A stretch of 64,000 nt of DNA from Marsupella aquatica (lineage: Eukaryota; Marchantiophyta). The translations under genes and the position numbers were made by a program. The DNA lies in NCBI GenBank assembly GCA_973895155.1, contig OZ316892.1, positions 30,318,001 to 30,382,000 on the forward strand, written 5' to 3'. Shown one piece after another: positions 19,917 to 30,715 of this stretch (position 1 is its first letter; each line of letters starts with the position of its first letter). The notes under the pieces were generated by a model. It was not told the DNA's origin. It ran no database searches and worked only from the letters and a program-made list of their open reading frames with translations.

Positions 19917-22900
19917 CTAGGCATCACATAGCTCCCCACTTAATTGTGAAGCATCCTCGCGAACAACTTCATCTTCGTCCATATAGTATTTCTTGAGGCG
20001 GTCATAATGGATGCGAACTGGATATACCTCTCCCGTAATGTTGGCCAATTGCACGGAGCCATTGGGGAACATCATGGTTACTCGAAAGGGTCCTAACCAG
20101 CGAGTGTAAAGCTTCCCTGGAAACCTACTATACCTACTGTCATAAAGTAGCACAAGATCACCGGTATGAATACTAACTACTTTTAACCTTTTATCATACT
20201 GCTGCTTCATGATATTCTGTCTATATTCTACTCTCTCGGCTGAAATCATTCTCGCTTCCTCTAAAGCTTCTAACCTATATTCTCGCTCCTTTAGGCTCTC
20301 CTCCGCTGAGGCTCTTTCCTCAATTGTAACTTGAAATGTCGGTATCTCAAGTTGCGTGGGTACCAGGGCTTCTTGTCCAAAGGTTAAGAAGAAGGGTGTA
20401 TGACCGGTAGTGGATTTATAGGCCAGATTGTAAGCAAAAACAGCAGCAAACAATTTATCATCCCAATCGAGTTTGTTCTGAGCTACTGTCTTGTTCAATA
20501 TCTTTCCTATGATTCCGTTTGCTCGTTCTGTCAACCCGTTTGCCTTTGGATGGTAGGGAGTAGTAGGCCTATGTTTAACTAAATACTGCTCATTTAAACG
20601 ACTAATTATATCATTCAAAAAATGGGTTCCTCTATCACTAACTAATTCTAGGGGTGCTCCATACCTGGTGAAGATCTGCTCATACATGAATCTAGCCGTA
20701 GTAATTGCATCATCCTTCGTTGTTGGTCTGGCCTCTACCCATTTAGTTGCATAATCCGTAGCCAGGATTATGTACTTGTTCCGTCGAGGGTGGGTCAGTG
20801 GTTTCAGAGGTCCAATGTAATCAATACCCCACTTCTCGAATGGTGCCAGAGGTAGAATAGGGTGCAGTGGATGCCTGGTGGACGCCCTTGGTCCGCCCGC
20901 TCGTTGACAAGGATCGCATTGTTTGATAAACTGATAGACATCTTTGTGCAAGGTGGGCCACCAGTAACCGGCATTTAATATCTTCTTAGACGTGGTTACT
21001 GGGGCAAAATGTCCTCCGGCCTCCTCTCCATGCATGGCCCGTAGGACTCGTTTTACCTCTCTCTTCTCCAAACACCTTTGAATCGTGCCGTTGATTCCAT
21101 GCTTGTGCAGTATGCCTTTAATGCACTGATACTGTCTGACCTTCCGCACAAAGACTGCGGCTTGCTCTCGGCTTAATCCTGGCTGTAATCTGGAAGTGCT
21201 GAGAAATTGTAAAATCTCAGGGTACCATGTACCAGCTATTTCCACAACGAATAGCTCCTCGTCGGGGAATCGATCATCGATGCAATCCGTGGCAGGTTTA
21301 CCTGTGATCCTTGAAAAGAAGTCGGCATTGGCATGTAACTTTCCTGGCTTGATCCTCAGCTCATAGTCAAACTCCTGTAATAGCAAAATCCATCTTGCTA
21401 CTCTGCCTATAAGGTCCGGCTTATTGACTAGGTACTTCAAACTTTCATGATCAGTATGAAAGATTACCTTGTACCCTAGTAAATAATGCCTAAACTTTTT
21501 ACAAGAATAAATGACTCCTAATGCTTCTCTTTCCGTGGTAGAGTAGTTCCGTTCGGCATCGGCAAGCTGACGGCTTGCGAAGTATATGGGATGGTCCCTT
21601 CTTTTCTCATCCAACTGACTTAGTACTGAGCCAATACAGAAGCCCGAGACATCTACAAAAACATGAAAATCTTTGTTCCAGTCCGGTGCTATCATGACTG
21701 GGGCCTCTACTAACATCTGCTTCAATTCTACCACCGCTGTGACTCGTTCGGGTGTGGGTTCGAAGTCTGCTCCTGCCTTGAGCATATTGGTTAATGGTAA
21801 AGCTAGCTTGGCAAAATCCTTGATGAACCGGCGATAGTAACCAATGCATCCCAAGAAGGATCTTACATCCTTTATGTTCTTAGGTTGCATGATATCTAGC
21901 CATACTGCTAGCTTACCTTTGTCAATCTCAATGCCCTTCCTTGATACCTTGTGACCTAGTAGCACCCCCTCGGTTACTGCAAAAAAACATTTATCTGGGT
22001 GTAACTTGAGACCCACCTCCCTACATCTCATGAAGGTTTTCCTGAGGTATTTAGCATGTTTCGATGCCTTCCCGAATACTGCAAAGTCATCAATGAAGAT
22101 TTCCATGAACTTTCTCAAGTAATCATGAAAAATGTTCACCATTAATCGTTGGAACATAGCTGGTACGTTGCAGAGTCCAAACGGCATACGATTGAAGACA
22201 TAGATCCCCCATTCCGTGATGAAGGCCGTCTTGATTTGGTCTTCCTGCCGAATCCTGATTTGGTTATAACCAGAGTATCCATCCATGAATGAATATAGTT
22301 CATGACTGGCTACCATGTCTAGTACCATATCAGTAAACGGTAAAGGAAAATGGTCTTTTAATGTTGCTTCATTCAGCTTCCTGTAATCCTGACAAACCCG
22401 GATCTTGGGTTTACCATCGGGTCCAGCTTTCTTGGGAACTATCACAATTGGAGACACCCAGTCTGAATGCAGGACTGGAGTGATGAATCCAGCTTCCACT
22501 AGTTTGTCGATTTCTGTTTTGACCAGCAGGGAATACTTCGGGTTCATCCTTCGAATTGGTTGTCGAAATGATTTGGCTCCTAACATGAGATCAATTCGAT
22601 GTTCCCCTAGTGTTGGATCTACGCCCTTTAGATCTTGGTGACTCCATGCAAACACATCCTGAAATTCAATCAATAAGTCACTGATCTCTTTCTCGAGCTC
22701 AGGTGCTAGGTTTCTCCCTAAGTTCAGTTCTCTTCCCTCTCCTAAGTCGAGCTTCCGATATTGCCGTGCTTGGATCATATTAATCTGCTTCTTCAAATTC
22801 GGGTCCAGTTCGGCTTCCAGTCTCTCTAATCTCATACCTCCATAAACTGGGATCTCGGCTGGACTAGCCGAGTCGGTCCCTTCCTTGGTGTCCATAGATT

Positions 22901-23183
22901 GTCCCCTTACCGGTCTATTCGGTTTTGAATTAGTGGTCGGCTCCCCTTCCTGCCTTGGCTCTGGATCGTGTCTGTCCATCTCATCCACCTCTTGGTCCTG
23001 AGAGTTAGGCCGCTGTGCTCTCTCGGCTTCTAATAGGGCCTCAATTTGTTCTGCCCTTGTAATCGGCTTGTATGCCGATCCCTTGGTATTTAATTCCTTG
23101 CCGATGATCGATGGCGTTGTGGACCCCGTCGGCTCTGCCACAACGCCTGCAGAAAATCCACTGTCCCTGCTACTGCTCCCCAC
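19917..23183 (-). CDS. pol: RT-3 pol: reverse transcriptase, RNase H, integrase
   Basis: 1,088 open codons without an ATG at the start (the first codon follows a TAA at 23184-23186). The frame is -1 relative to gag-pro and overlaps it by 94 nt, so it is probably reached by frameshifting. RT spans about residues 212-412, with the catalytic FIDDF at 363-367. RNase H spans about 500-625, with D511, E552 and D578. The integrase zinc finger has H718, H725, C756 and C759. The integrase core has D788, D850 and E886 (GIDYIGP, SDRGTHF, LTERANG). A C-terminal module has KLYTRWLGPF. All key residues are present. The product copies the RNA genome and inserts the cDNA in the nucleus. FIDDF is the form I associate with Athila/Tat-type elements. 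The stop codon lies 12 nt inside the 3' LTR. Confidence 0.95.
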   Translation of the reverse strand: MGSSSRDSGFSAGVVAEPTGSTTPSIIGKELNTKGSAYKPITRAEQIEALLEAERAQRPNSQDQEVDEMDRHDPEPRQEGEPTTNSKPNRPVRGQSMDTKEGTDSASPAEIPVYGGMRLERLEAELDPNLKKQINMIQARQYRKLDLGEGRELNLGRNLAPELEKEISDLLIEFQDVFAWSHQDLKGVDPTLGEHRIDLMLGAKSFRQPIRRMNPKYSLLVKTEIDKLVEAGFITPVLHSDWVSPIVIVPKKAGPDGKPKIRVCQDYRKLNEATLKDHFPLPFTDMVLDMVASHELYSFMDGYSGYNQIRIRQEDQIKTAFITEWGIYVFNRMPFGLCNVPAMFQRLMVNIFHDYLRKFMEIFIDDFAVFGKASKHAKYLRKTFMRCREVGLKLHPDKCFFAVTEGVLLGHKVSRKGIEIDKGKLAVWLDIMQPKNIKDVRSFLGCIGYYRRFIKDFAKLALPLTNMLKAGADFEPTPERVTAVVELKQMLVEAPVMIAPDWNKDFHVFVDVSGFCIGSVLSQLDEKRRDHPIYFASRQLADAERNYSTTEREALGVIYSCKKFRHYLLGYKVIFHTDHESLKYLVNKPDLIGRVARWILLLQEFDYELRIKPGKLHANADFFSRITGKPATDCIDDRFPDEELFVVEIAGTWYPEILQFLSTSRLQPGLSREQAAVFVRKVRQYQCIKGILHKHGINGTIQRCLEKREVKRVLRAMHGEEAGGHFAPVTTSKKILNAGYWWPTLHKDVYQFIKQCDPCQRAGGPRASTRHPLHPILPLAPFEKWGIDYIGPLKPLTHPRRNKYIILATDYATKWVEARPTTKDDAITTARFMYEQIFTRYGAPLELVSDRGTHFLNDIISRLNEQYLVKHRPTTPYHPKANGLTERANGIIGKILNKTVAQNKLDWDDKLFAAVFAYNLAYKSTTGHTPFFLTFGQEALVPTQLEIPTFQVTIEERASAEESLKEREYRLEALEEARMISAERVEYRQNIMKQQYDKRLKVVSIHTGDLVLLYDSRYSRFPGKLYTRWLGPFRVTMMFPNGSVQLANITGEVYPVRIHYDRLKKYYMDEDEVVREDASQLSGELCDA
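19929..19967 (-). promoter_or_regulatory. RT-3 polypurine tract and conserved upstream motif
   Basis: On the minus strand TTCGCGAGGATGCTTCACA is followed by ATTAAGTGGGGAGCTA directly at the 3' LTR start. The purine-rich AAGTGGGGAG is the likely plus-strand primer. The whole motif also codes for the end of pol, and it recurs before the 3' LTR of RT-2 and RT-4. Confidence 0.75.
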
Positions 23184-26083
23184 TTAGCCGTTTCATCCAA
23201 TTGGTCTACATCCTTAACTTCCTCCGGAATTGCAGCTAAAAAGGTGGATTCTATTGTAAAGCAGTCCTCGACCTCTTCGTCTTCTTCTTCCAAGTCACCT
23301 TCCATTGGTTCTTGCCATAATCCGCTGGGGGGTACCTCTGGTCCAAAGACACCTTCTTCGGTTAGGTTAGTGAAGCATTCTAACCAACGTACTTCATCGG
23401 CTGACTCCAGTCCACTATCGTACCCATCTACTTCCCTTATGCTTTTCCTACGGTCATCCTTAGTGTCCCAGGATACCGTGATAGAGGGGGTCCCGAAAGT
23501 GAACTGCTTTTTACCCCAATCTTCTATTACCTCGGCTAGGTACAGCCATGGCCTACCAATCAATAGCCGGAATGACGTAGGATTTACCGGTTTCATTACT
23601 ACATAGTTAATGCTAAAGAAGATACCTCCTATCTCTGTCTTGATGCCGGTTAACACTCCCGTAGGAATGACCTGATATCCATTGGCCATGTTCAACACTC
23701 TTCCAGTCATCTCCGGTGTTAGACCCCACCCTTTTGCTGTTGAATCAATCATAATACATACCCCTGATCCTCCATCGATGGGTACCCGTAGTAATAATTC
23801 TCCTTGAATCATTAATGGTAATGCTGGGGCTCCTTGATCTTCTTCTATCATTAGTACGTCGGATCTGGTTGCTACCTTGGGTAATCTCGGCTTGCCGAGA
23901 ATAGCCTTCCTTAATTGCTTCCGGAAGTACGGGCTATTTTTCAATAGTTGACCTACTGTTGCCGAGACTCTAGATTCTAGTACATCTTTAGCCAGGTCAT
24001 AGGGAACAATCGGCTTCTCCTCTGGTGGTGTTTCCGTCTTGGATTCGGCCAGTTTTGCCACGCTAGTCTCCACAGCTGTTGGGTCTTCCGAAGCAAACAA
24101 TGCTTTTGCTCGTTTTACATCCTTGGCAATGGCTTCGGTATTCTCCAGGATTTCTAATTCTCTTAGTTGTTCCTTAACACTAGCCGTAACAGAGGGGTAG
24201 AACAACTTAGGATGATCTCGATTGAAGTCGCTATCTTGTGAAGGATTGGTTTCACTGGTGGGCTCATGGCTTACCTGTATTGCCGGAGCCCTCCCTTCTC
24301 CTTCTGTTGATGTTGACGAAGAGTCGATCCTTTCCTCCGTAACCTTCCCTTTATTTTTGGCCAGCCCATCCCACCTTTCCTTCCTTCTGGTAGATCGAGT
24401 AGAGACCCGGTAGCAATCATGATCTAAATCCTCCTCTGAGAAGGTTGATAGGGCTTCGGCCTCATCATCAGATGGTACGAACTCTGCCTCGGCATCCTCT
24501 TGCCATCCTAGTTCGATGTGGTTGATTTGAACTCCTCCGGGGGTAGTACCTGGCGGTAAGATCTTGATCGGCAAAAGCTTATGATTTGCGGCCAGGCCTG
24601 CCAACCAAGTAGGACATTGCCCTAGCATATGATCTTCCTGTCGGCATCCCATACATAGCTGAGCTGGTTGTCCATCACCCTGTTTGCGTGCATTCGGGCA
24701 TTCTCTAGCAAAATGGCCAGGTTGACCACAATTATAGCACGCCGCAAATCTTTGCACATTCGGCCTAGGAGGTACTGACGGGTTCTGAATAATCCGAGGA
24801 TACATCTCTCCTGGATTGTTCCTTAACCCTGACCACAGAGATGCAGGTCTGTTGGATAGGTCTCGTGCTCCAGTCTCACTGATGCCGAAAACACTATCAG
24901 CGGCATCTCCCAAAAAGTACTCTACTTCTCCCTGACATGGTCTGATCTCGGCCACATGCCGAACATGATTAGTATTAAGCTTAGGACAAGCATCTTTATG
25001 GTGTCCGGTTTTATAACATAAGGCACACCATACAGAGCTATCCTCCTGTACTACCTTCTTCTTTGGTTTTACCTCTGCAATGATAGCCTTAAGTTGCTCG
25101 GTAAGGGCTACGATGTTATCTGGTGGCTTAGCCTCCATCTTGACTTTCGTCTTCCCTCTCCTTCTGCCCTTCCTTTTCCTAGTTTTTTCTTCTTCAGAAC
25201 TAGAAGATGACTCACTCTTGCTACTCCCACTATTCGAGCTTGACTTATCACTTCTAGACTTCTTGGAATGTTTCTTCTTCTTATCTTTTTTCTTATGGGG
25301 TGATCCCTCCTCTGATGAGGAACTCTCAGACTTAAGCTGTTTCTTCCGGCTTGTGATATCTGCATTAATGTATAATTGAATATCCTTAATTGCTTCGGCT
25401 AAAGTCTCCGGGTTCTCCTTCCTAATTGCAAAACTCATCTTCTGTGGCAAAGCATTCACCAACCATTGAAGTTGCATACCTTCAGATGCATTGGTCTTTG
25501 TACGTCTTACCAGTTTCTGAAAGCGTTGCAAGAACTTCCTGAAGGATTTGTTCTCCTTGAACCGAAGTTGTCCCAACTTCAGCACTGCTAGTTCTGAAGT
25601 TCCAATGGGTCGAAACTCCTTAACAAAGAGTGTTTTGAAGATATCCCAGATGGCTTGATCTTCCACATCTAATGCTCTGTACCAAGGCCTAGCCTCACCC
25701 TTGAACAGGCCGGGAAGAATCTGCATCTTGATGGCCGATTCTCCATTTGCTGCAGCGGTTCCCTCGAAATCATCCAACCATTCGTCCGGATCCTCATCTC
25801 CTCTCCCATGAAATGCCTTGTAATGTATGCGCGACCGCTGGCTCAATCTGGTCCCTGGCCTCTCGTCTGGCCGTGCCTCTGGTTCCCCCATGTCGGTTGG
25901 AGACTCACTTCTCCTTACCGACTCTTCTTCTGGTATGTCTTCTTCGACGCCACTTCCAGTTTCGGAGCTACCAGCTCTTTCTGCCCCTCTCAGTCGCTGT
26001 GTATCATGCCACCCGGTGAGCTGCTGCAGTCGAGCTCTCTCCCGTTGAATCACTCTTTCTTCCCTCGGTGTAAGGTCAGTCAT
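23090..26083 (-). CDS. gag: RT-3 gag-protease polyprotein
   Basis: 997 codons from ATG 26083, about 50 nt after the primer-binding site. The Gag core spans about residues 85-235, with YKAFHGRGDEDPDEWLDDFE and later FVKEFRPIG. A Lys/Ser/Glu-rich low-complexity region with several KKK runs follows (about 255-320). Three CCHC knuckles come next: CALCYKTGHHKDAC, CYNCGQPGHFAREC and CMGCRQEDHMLGQC. The retropepsin-like protease follows, with active site IDGGSG and the later RLLIGRPWLY segment; DGG replaces the usual D-T/S-G. The tail is acidic. Gag forms the particle and binds RNA, and the protease matures the polyprotein. RT-1 carries the same protein in broken form. I see no canonical slippery heptamer in the 94-nt overlap with pol. 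Confidence 0.94.
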   Translation of the reverse strand: MTDLTPREERVIQRERARLQQLTGWHDTQRLRGAERAGSSETGSGVEEDIPEEESVRRSESPTDMGEPEARPDERPGTRLSQRSRIHYKAFHGRGDEDPDEWLDDFEGTAAANGESAIKMQILPGLFKGEARPWYRALDVEDQAIWDIFKTLFVKEFRPIGTSELAVLKLGQLRFKENKSFRKFLQRFQKLVRRTKTNASEGMQLQWLVNALPQKMSFAIRKENPETLAEAIKDIQLYINADITSRKKQLKSESSSSEEGSPHKKKDKKKKHSKKSRSDKSSSNSGSSKSESSSSSEEEKTRKRKGRRRGKTKVKMEAKPPDNIVALTEQLKAIIAEVKPKKKVVQEDSSVWCALCYKTGHHKDACPKLNTNHVRHVAEIRPCQGEVEYFLGDAADSVFGISETGARDLSNRPASLWSGLRNNPGEMYPRIIQNPSVPPRPNVQRFAACYNCGQPGHFARECPNARKQGDGQPAQLCMGCRQEDHMLGQCPTWLAGLAANHKLLPIKILPPGTTPGGVQINHIELGWQEDAEAEFVPSDDEAEALSTFSEEDLDHDCYRVSTRSTRRKERWDGLAKNKGKVTEERIDSSSTSTEGEGRAPAIQVSHEPTSETNPSQDSDFNRDHPKLFYPSVTASVKEQLRELEILENTEAIAKDVKRAKALFASEDPTAVETSVAKLAESKTETPPEEKPIVPYDLAKDVLESRVSATVGQLLKNSPYFRKQLRKAILGKPRLPKVATRSDVLMIEEDQGAPALPLMIQGELLLRVPIDGGSGVCIMIDSTAKGWGLTPEMTGRVLNMANGYQVIPTGVLTGIKTEIGGIFFSINYVVMKPVNPTSFRLLIGRPWLYLAEVIEDWGKKQFTFGTPSITVSWDTKDDRRKSIREVDGYDSGLESADEVRWLECFTNLTEEGVFGPEVPPSGLWQEPMEGDLEEEDEEVEDCFTIESTFLAAIPEEVKDVDQLDETAKWGAVAGTVDFLQALWQSRRGPQRHRSSARN

Positions 26084-26134
26084 TACCTACGCTTCCGTTC
26101 TAACTTCATATCTCACGGCTTAAGAAATGCCCCC

Positions 26135-26148
26135 TCCATCTAGCGCCA
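26135..26148 (-). promoter_or_regulatory. RT-3 primer-binding site
   Basis: TGGCGCTAGATGGA on the minus strand, four bases after the LTR end. The leading TGG fits a tRNA 3' CCA end. I cannot name the tRNA with confidence. The same sequence stands after the 5' LTRs of RT-1 and RT-2. Confidence 0.75.
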
Positions 26149-26407
26149 AAAATGTGGTGCGTCCCATGGCTCCCTAAACCCAAGCAACCCCCCAGCTCAA
26201 GCCGATTCCCGCGGGTTTCACGCTTGGCGAGGCCGTTTCCGCGGCTTAGCGGCATGGGACGCTGCTAACCTTCTACTACTACTATTAACATTTTACACAC
26301 ATATACTGGACAGATCCTTCATCGGGTCATGAGATACGTAGCCGGCCTAATATAGGCCTTCCCCTGTCTTCCCCTGTCTTCCCCTCCGTCTTGTTAGGTA
26401 TGTTTGG

Positions 26408-26423
26408 ATTCCGCCGCCGGAAT
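26408..26423 (-). promoter_or_regulatory. Conserved U5 hairpin, RT-3 5' LTR
   Basis: Identical to the copy at 15506-15521. Here it lies about 260 nt upstream of the primer-binding site. Confidence 0.55.
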
Positions 26424-27073
26424 GATCCCCAATAGGCTTGGTTAAGCCGCTAAGACCTCTCTCAGCTCGACACATCCAACTCTCACTCCCCTGCTTACTT
26501 TCCTTCCTTCTGTTGATGTGGGCACTCTTCACACAAGTTAATGCGACACACAAATAGCAAAATGACTCATTCTGACTGAGTCATACCATGCACTTGCCAT
26601 ACAAACAGTACATCTCATACACAAGTTCTGCGAACTAAGCCGTGAGGCCAACTCTATTCAGCTCTTAGGCATGAGGAAACATGAATATACACAAGGGTCA
26701 CTGTATGACTAACCGAGAGCTTCTCGTACTACTTGATCCCAGCCCGGCTGGTGCAAACTAAAAACTTGCTAAAGAAGAGGCCCTGAGCTCCCCGCTGCCC
26801 AGGTACTTATCCTGGTAGTGGATCCGCCATTCTTTGCATCATAAGCCTAATCTACTTAACAGTAATCTACTTGCCCGAATCTACCTATGTACAGCAAGGC
26901 AGGAGCACAAGTGTTGCTCCTACCAGTGGGACCGCAATCCCACTAAGCTAAGTGTCAGGGCCGCTCCTGGTTCTGATCCTAATCCTAAACGTGGAGATCC
27001 GTGCCCGCCCTGCCCACTCACGCCTCCTCCCTCCACGTCCGCCCTCCCTAAAAGGAACGGCGCCCTTGCACCG

Positions 27074-30000
27074 TCACGACACCGGTGGTGGATCCTCAAT
27101 GGACGCCCCCAACACTTCCTCCGCAGCCACTGCCGTTGGCCCGCCTACTGACAGATTACCTGCCCTTGACCGAGTCAACTCTCCCTCGGCCTGACTGGGT
27201 CCACCTTCGGCTTCAGCCTCGACACCAGCCTCGGCAATACCCACGGCTTCGGCTTCAGCCACCCCCACGGCTTCGGCTTCAGCCACTCCCACGGCTTCGG
27301 CCTCAGCCACTCCCACGGCTTCGGCCTCCCCTTCCCCTAGGGTAGTTGGATCCTTAGCCGTGACCCTGTCTGGGGTCGGTGCTGGGTCTACCTCCTTGAT
27401 CACCACGGCCTGTGAAGTCGTATTACTCCTTGACCCTGAAGGTTTCCGCTTCTTCTTCGTTGGTGGCTCGGCAGCTGGTCCCTTCCCCTTCCCACTTACC
27501 TCCGGCACTGGTGCAGGTGGCGCGGCTTGTCCTTCGGCAATTACCACCCCTGGTAACTGGTTTGTCCCAACAGGAGATGGACCTGCTGCAGCTAAGCATT
27601 TAAATACTGCGGCTTGTTTCTTCAGCCGCTCTGTTTGGTTGTCGGCCCGCCGCTGTAGGTTCTCCATCTTCCTCGTGATTTCCTCCAACTCCTCTTGGGT
27701 TTCATCCAGGTCCTTACGTGCCCCCTCCAGCTCGTTTTTGGCCTCCTCCTGCTCCCTGTGGGCTTCCTCCAATTCCTTCTTCAAGGTAGCCTTCTCCTCC
27801 TGGGTTGCTCTTAGCTCCTTGTCGAGCTCTGCAATGATGACAGACTCCATCTGGTTCATCTTGGCGTAAGTCTGTTCGAGCATCTCGTCCTTCTCCCTTA
27901 GGTCGGCCTTGAAGCTGGCCGTCAGGGACGCAAGCTCCTGCTGCAGCGCCATAATCCCTTGATAGGATTTCCCTAACTCGACCTCCTTCTGCTCAAGGGC
28001 TCCGCGGATTTTCTCGAGCTCCCCTTTCAACGCCCATTCCTTTCTTTGGGTCTCTGCCATGGCCCGGCTGTTGGTTGTTATGTGGGCCTCCTCTGTATTC
28101 TTCAGCTCTTGCTTCCACTTTTCCCTTTCTTTGATCGTGTCGGCCAATTCTTCCTGCGTCTGAGTCAGTTTATCCTTGATATTCTGATTATCAGCCTGCG
28201 CGGCGTCCAACTGCCCCTGCATGATGTTCAGCTCATGTCGTTTAATCCGCAGTTCATCTTGGGCTTTCTTGGCCGCCCTTAGATCTTCAATCTCGGCTTC
28301 CATCCTCCTAAGCCGCCGAATGACCTCGTCCTTCTTGCTTCTCTCTAAAGCCACCGCTTCTTCTAATTGGTGCTTCTCCAACTGCTCCCTATGGAAAAAG
28401 GGTCCTACCTCCAACTCCTCTCCAAAGATGCCGAGCGCAAGTTCCCCACACATCTCACCATACTCCATGGCTCTATCTTAGCGTAGGTGGAGTAAGTAGA
28501 AGTGATCGGCATCGCCCATCGTGGCCTCTGCTCCCAAGCCGTCCTGCGGATCTCTTCAATCGTGGCTAGAGGTTTGCTTCCTTTTTCGGCTAGCCGCCTG
28601 ATGTCCTCCGGCCAATCTCCTCCTGGTAAATCCTTTTCCTTAGCCAGGGCGGCCTCTTCCTCCTGCTTGATTCGCTCCTGAAATTCCTGCACCGTCTGTT
28701 TTATGCCGTCGAAGCTCGGGGGAGCAACATCTGGTGGGGGAGACTCAGGGCTACTCTGCTGGTTGGGGTCCCCTCGCACTACCCTTGGAAGTGTGGGGAC
28801 AAACCGGCCACAGGTCCTTACTCCTGGAACGTGATGGTCCGACCCATAGCCGGAATTATCATGGCTGCAGTCCTCCACTGCCTCCTCTACCTCTTGGATT
28901 TCCGGCTTCTCCCTCTCCTCTTCCTCGGTAGGAGCTTCAGGCAATTCTGCCTCAGATTCGGAGCTTGAGGTTCCCACGTACATTCGAACACCTGGTTTGG
29001 ATTCCGGCCTGATTCTCTCCTTGTCTCCAGCAAAGGGGTTTTCTCTTGTGAGCCGGTGTCGGCCTACCTCTGTAGTAGTGTCCTGCATTGTTGCCGTTGC
29101 CGTTGTTGTTGCCGATGCCGATTTCTTTTCTTTCTCCAGTAGTTTCAGCAGACTCTGCATGCCTGGTTGCTGCATCGGCAAGTCTTCCTTCCTGGGCCTA
29201 AACACCTGCTCGATCGTAGGACTAACAGGTGGTTGAGGCTTCTCAGCCAACGGCCTCGGCGTTGGAGCTTCCTCGGGTGCCCTTACCTGCAGGGGAAGTA
29301 CCGGGGCAAAAGTCTGACCTCTGGCATACCGGCACAACAGCGGCATGTGATAGCCAAGCCGCGACACGCTCCCCATGCCGATTACCTGCTGCTCCTCCTT
29401 TAAGATCTTCTTCAATTGGTTGAGGAGGTACCCGTTGTAGTCCCGGCTTGGGTCTGGCCTTTCTGCCAGATAGACCTGTGCCTTGCCGATCCCTCGGCAA
29501 GTTACAATGCATGGTCACCCGCAAGAAGTCGATCATCTCTCCTATGTGCGGGTTGGTGCAGGTGTTCCGGAAGAAGCCATTCTTCGTTGATGGCCCGGGG
29601 AACGACCGGAACTCCTTGTCAGGCAAGGTCTTCCTGGTATCAACTTTGGTCTTATTGCCCATCGGCAAGCCAAACACTTCGGCAATCACCTTGGGAGTAA
29701 GATAGAAATCCTTCCCATATATCCTCGTGCAATTGGTCTCGGGTTCCCATGACCCCACGAATTCTAATAGGTCTGACTCCGGTACCTCCGGCTTCAGCCA
29801 TGGTAATCTTACAAAGGCCTCCAAGCCGGATCCGGCCATGAAGCCTTGGTACTTCTTGGTCTGCATGGCCGTAAAGCATGCATCCTCCTCCCGTGCAAAA
29901 TGTAGTTGCACCTCCACCGGTAGGGTTGCCGCCCAGCCCTTCCAGGTGTCATCCCTGGTTGGAATGGCCTTGATGGGATCGACCTCCTCCTCTTCGGCTT

Positions 30001-30715
30001 CTCCCTGCCTCCTGCTCTGCTGCTCGGCTGGCTTCTTTGGTGCCGCCGACCTCGTTCTTTTTGCCGGGGTGGCTTCATCGTTGACGGCTCCCTTCCTCTT
30101 CATCTCTGCTGCCGTGGAGGTTTCTCCTAGCACCGTTGCCTGGGTCCACCTTTCCGTGCTACCCTTTAATTCCCAGTGTATGTTGTTGCAGTTCTTGATG
30201 GCCTCTCGGATGCCGACGACGCTGTCCTTGCAAAACAGAAGATCGTCGAGTTGATTGGAAGTAGGCGTCCACAGGAACTCGTCCTTGATGAGTTTGCCTC
30301 CTAAGAAAGCCGTCTTCTGCAGCTCCCACAATCGAGCGAGCTCCTGCCGTTCTCGAGCTGCCCTTTCTGACTCCTCGTCCTCGTAAGTCTTGATGTACTC
30401 AGTCGCCCGTTCGAACAGGCATCCCTAGAAATGTGCCGCTTGATTGACGTTGCTCATACCCTCCTTAGGTTGATCGTCGGTATCTACTCTCTCCCCGAGT
30501 GCTTGCCTAAGCAGCTGACAGTAGTTGGCCTCCCGTAGTCGTCTGCCTAGTTCGTGCTCGCAAATGAGCCACCATCTCCTGCAAGCGCTCCTTACCCCTC
30601 TCCTCTGCCGGTCCTTCTTCCCGTTGATCCTTCCTAGCCGCCGACGCTTAACGCGCCCTAACCCTAATCGGGTTTTCACCCTCAGCCTTACCTCCGGCCT
30701 CTGCCCGGGTTCCAT
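27074..30715 (-). pseudogene. LTR-encoded accessory gene, RT-3 5' LTR
   Basis: Twin of the copy at 16172-19813, with the same two frameshifts. It has one further break: TGG to TAG near 30426, next to the segment where X1 interrupted RT-1. It lies upstream of the primer-binding site and would be the first reading frame on the genomic RNA of RT-3. Confidence 0.75.

Larger units (their letters stand above)
15251..19928 (-). repeat. RT-3 3' LTR (4,678 bp)
   Basis: Starts TGTGATGCCTAG at 19928 on the minus strand and ends GCACCACA at 15251. It contains a broken accessory gene. The first 920 bp on the plus side (15251-16171) are the non-coding U5 part, with a conserved hairpin at 15506-15521. Confidence 0.95.

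Noticed and set aside
23090-23183. Canonical -1 slippery heptamer in the RT-3 gag/pol overlap
   Set aside because: I read the overlap in the gag frame and found only short T4 and G4 runs in the wrong phase.
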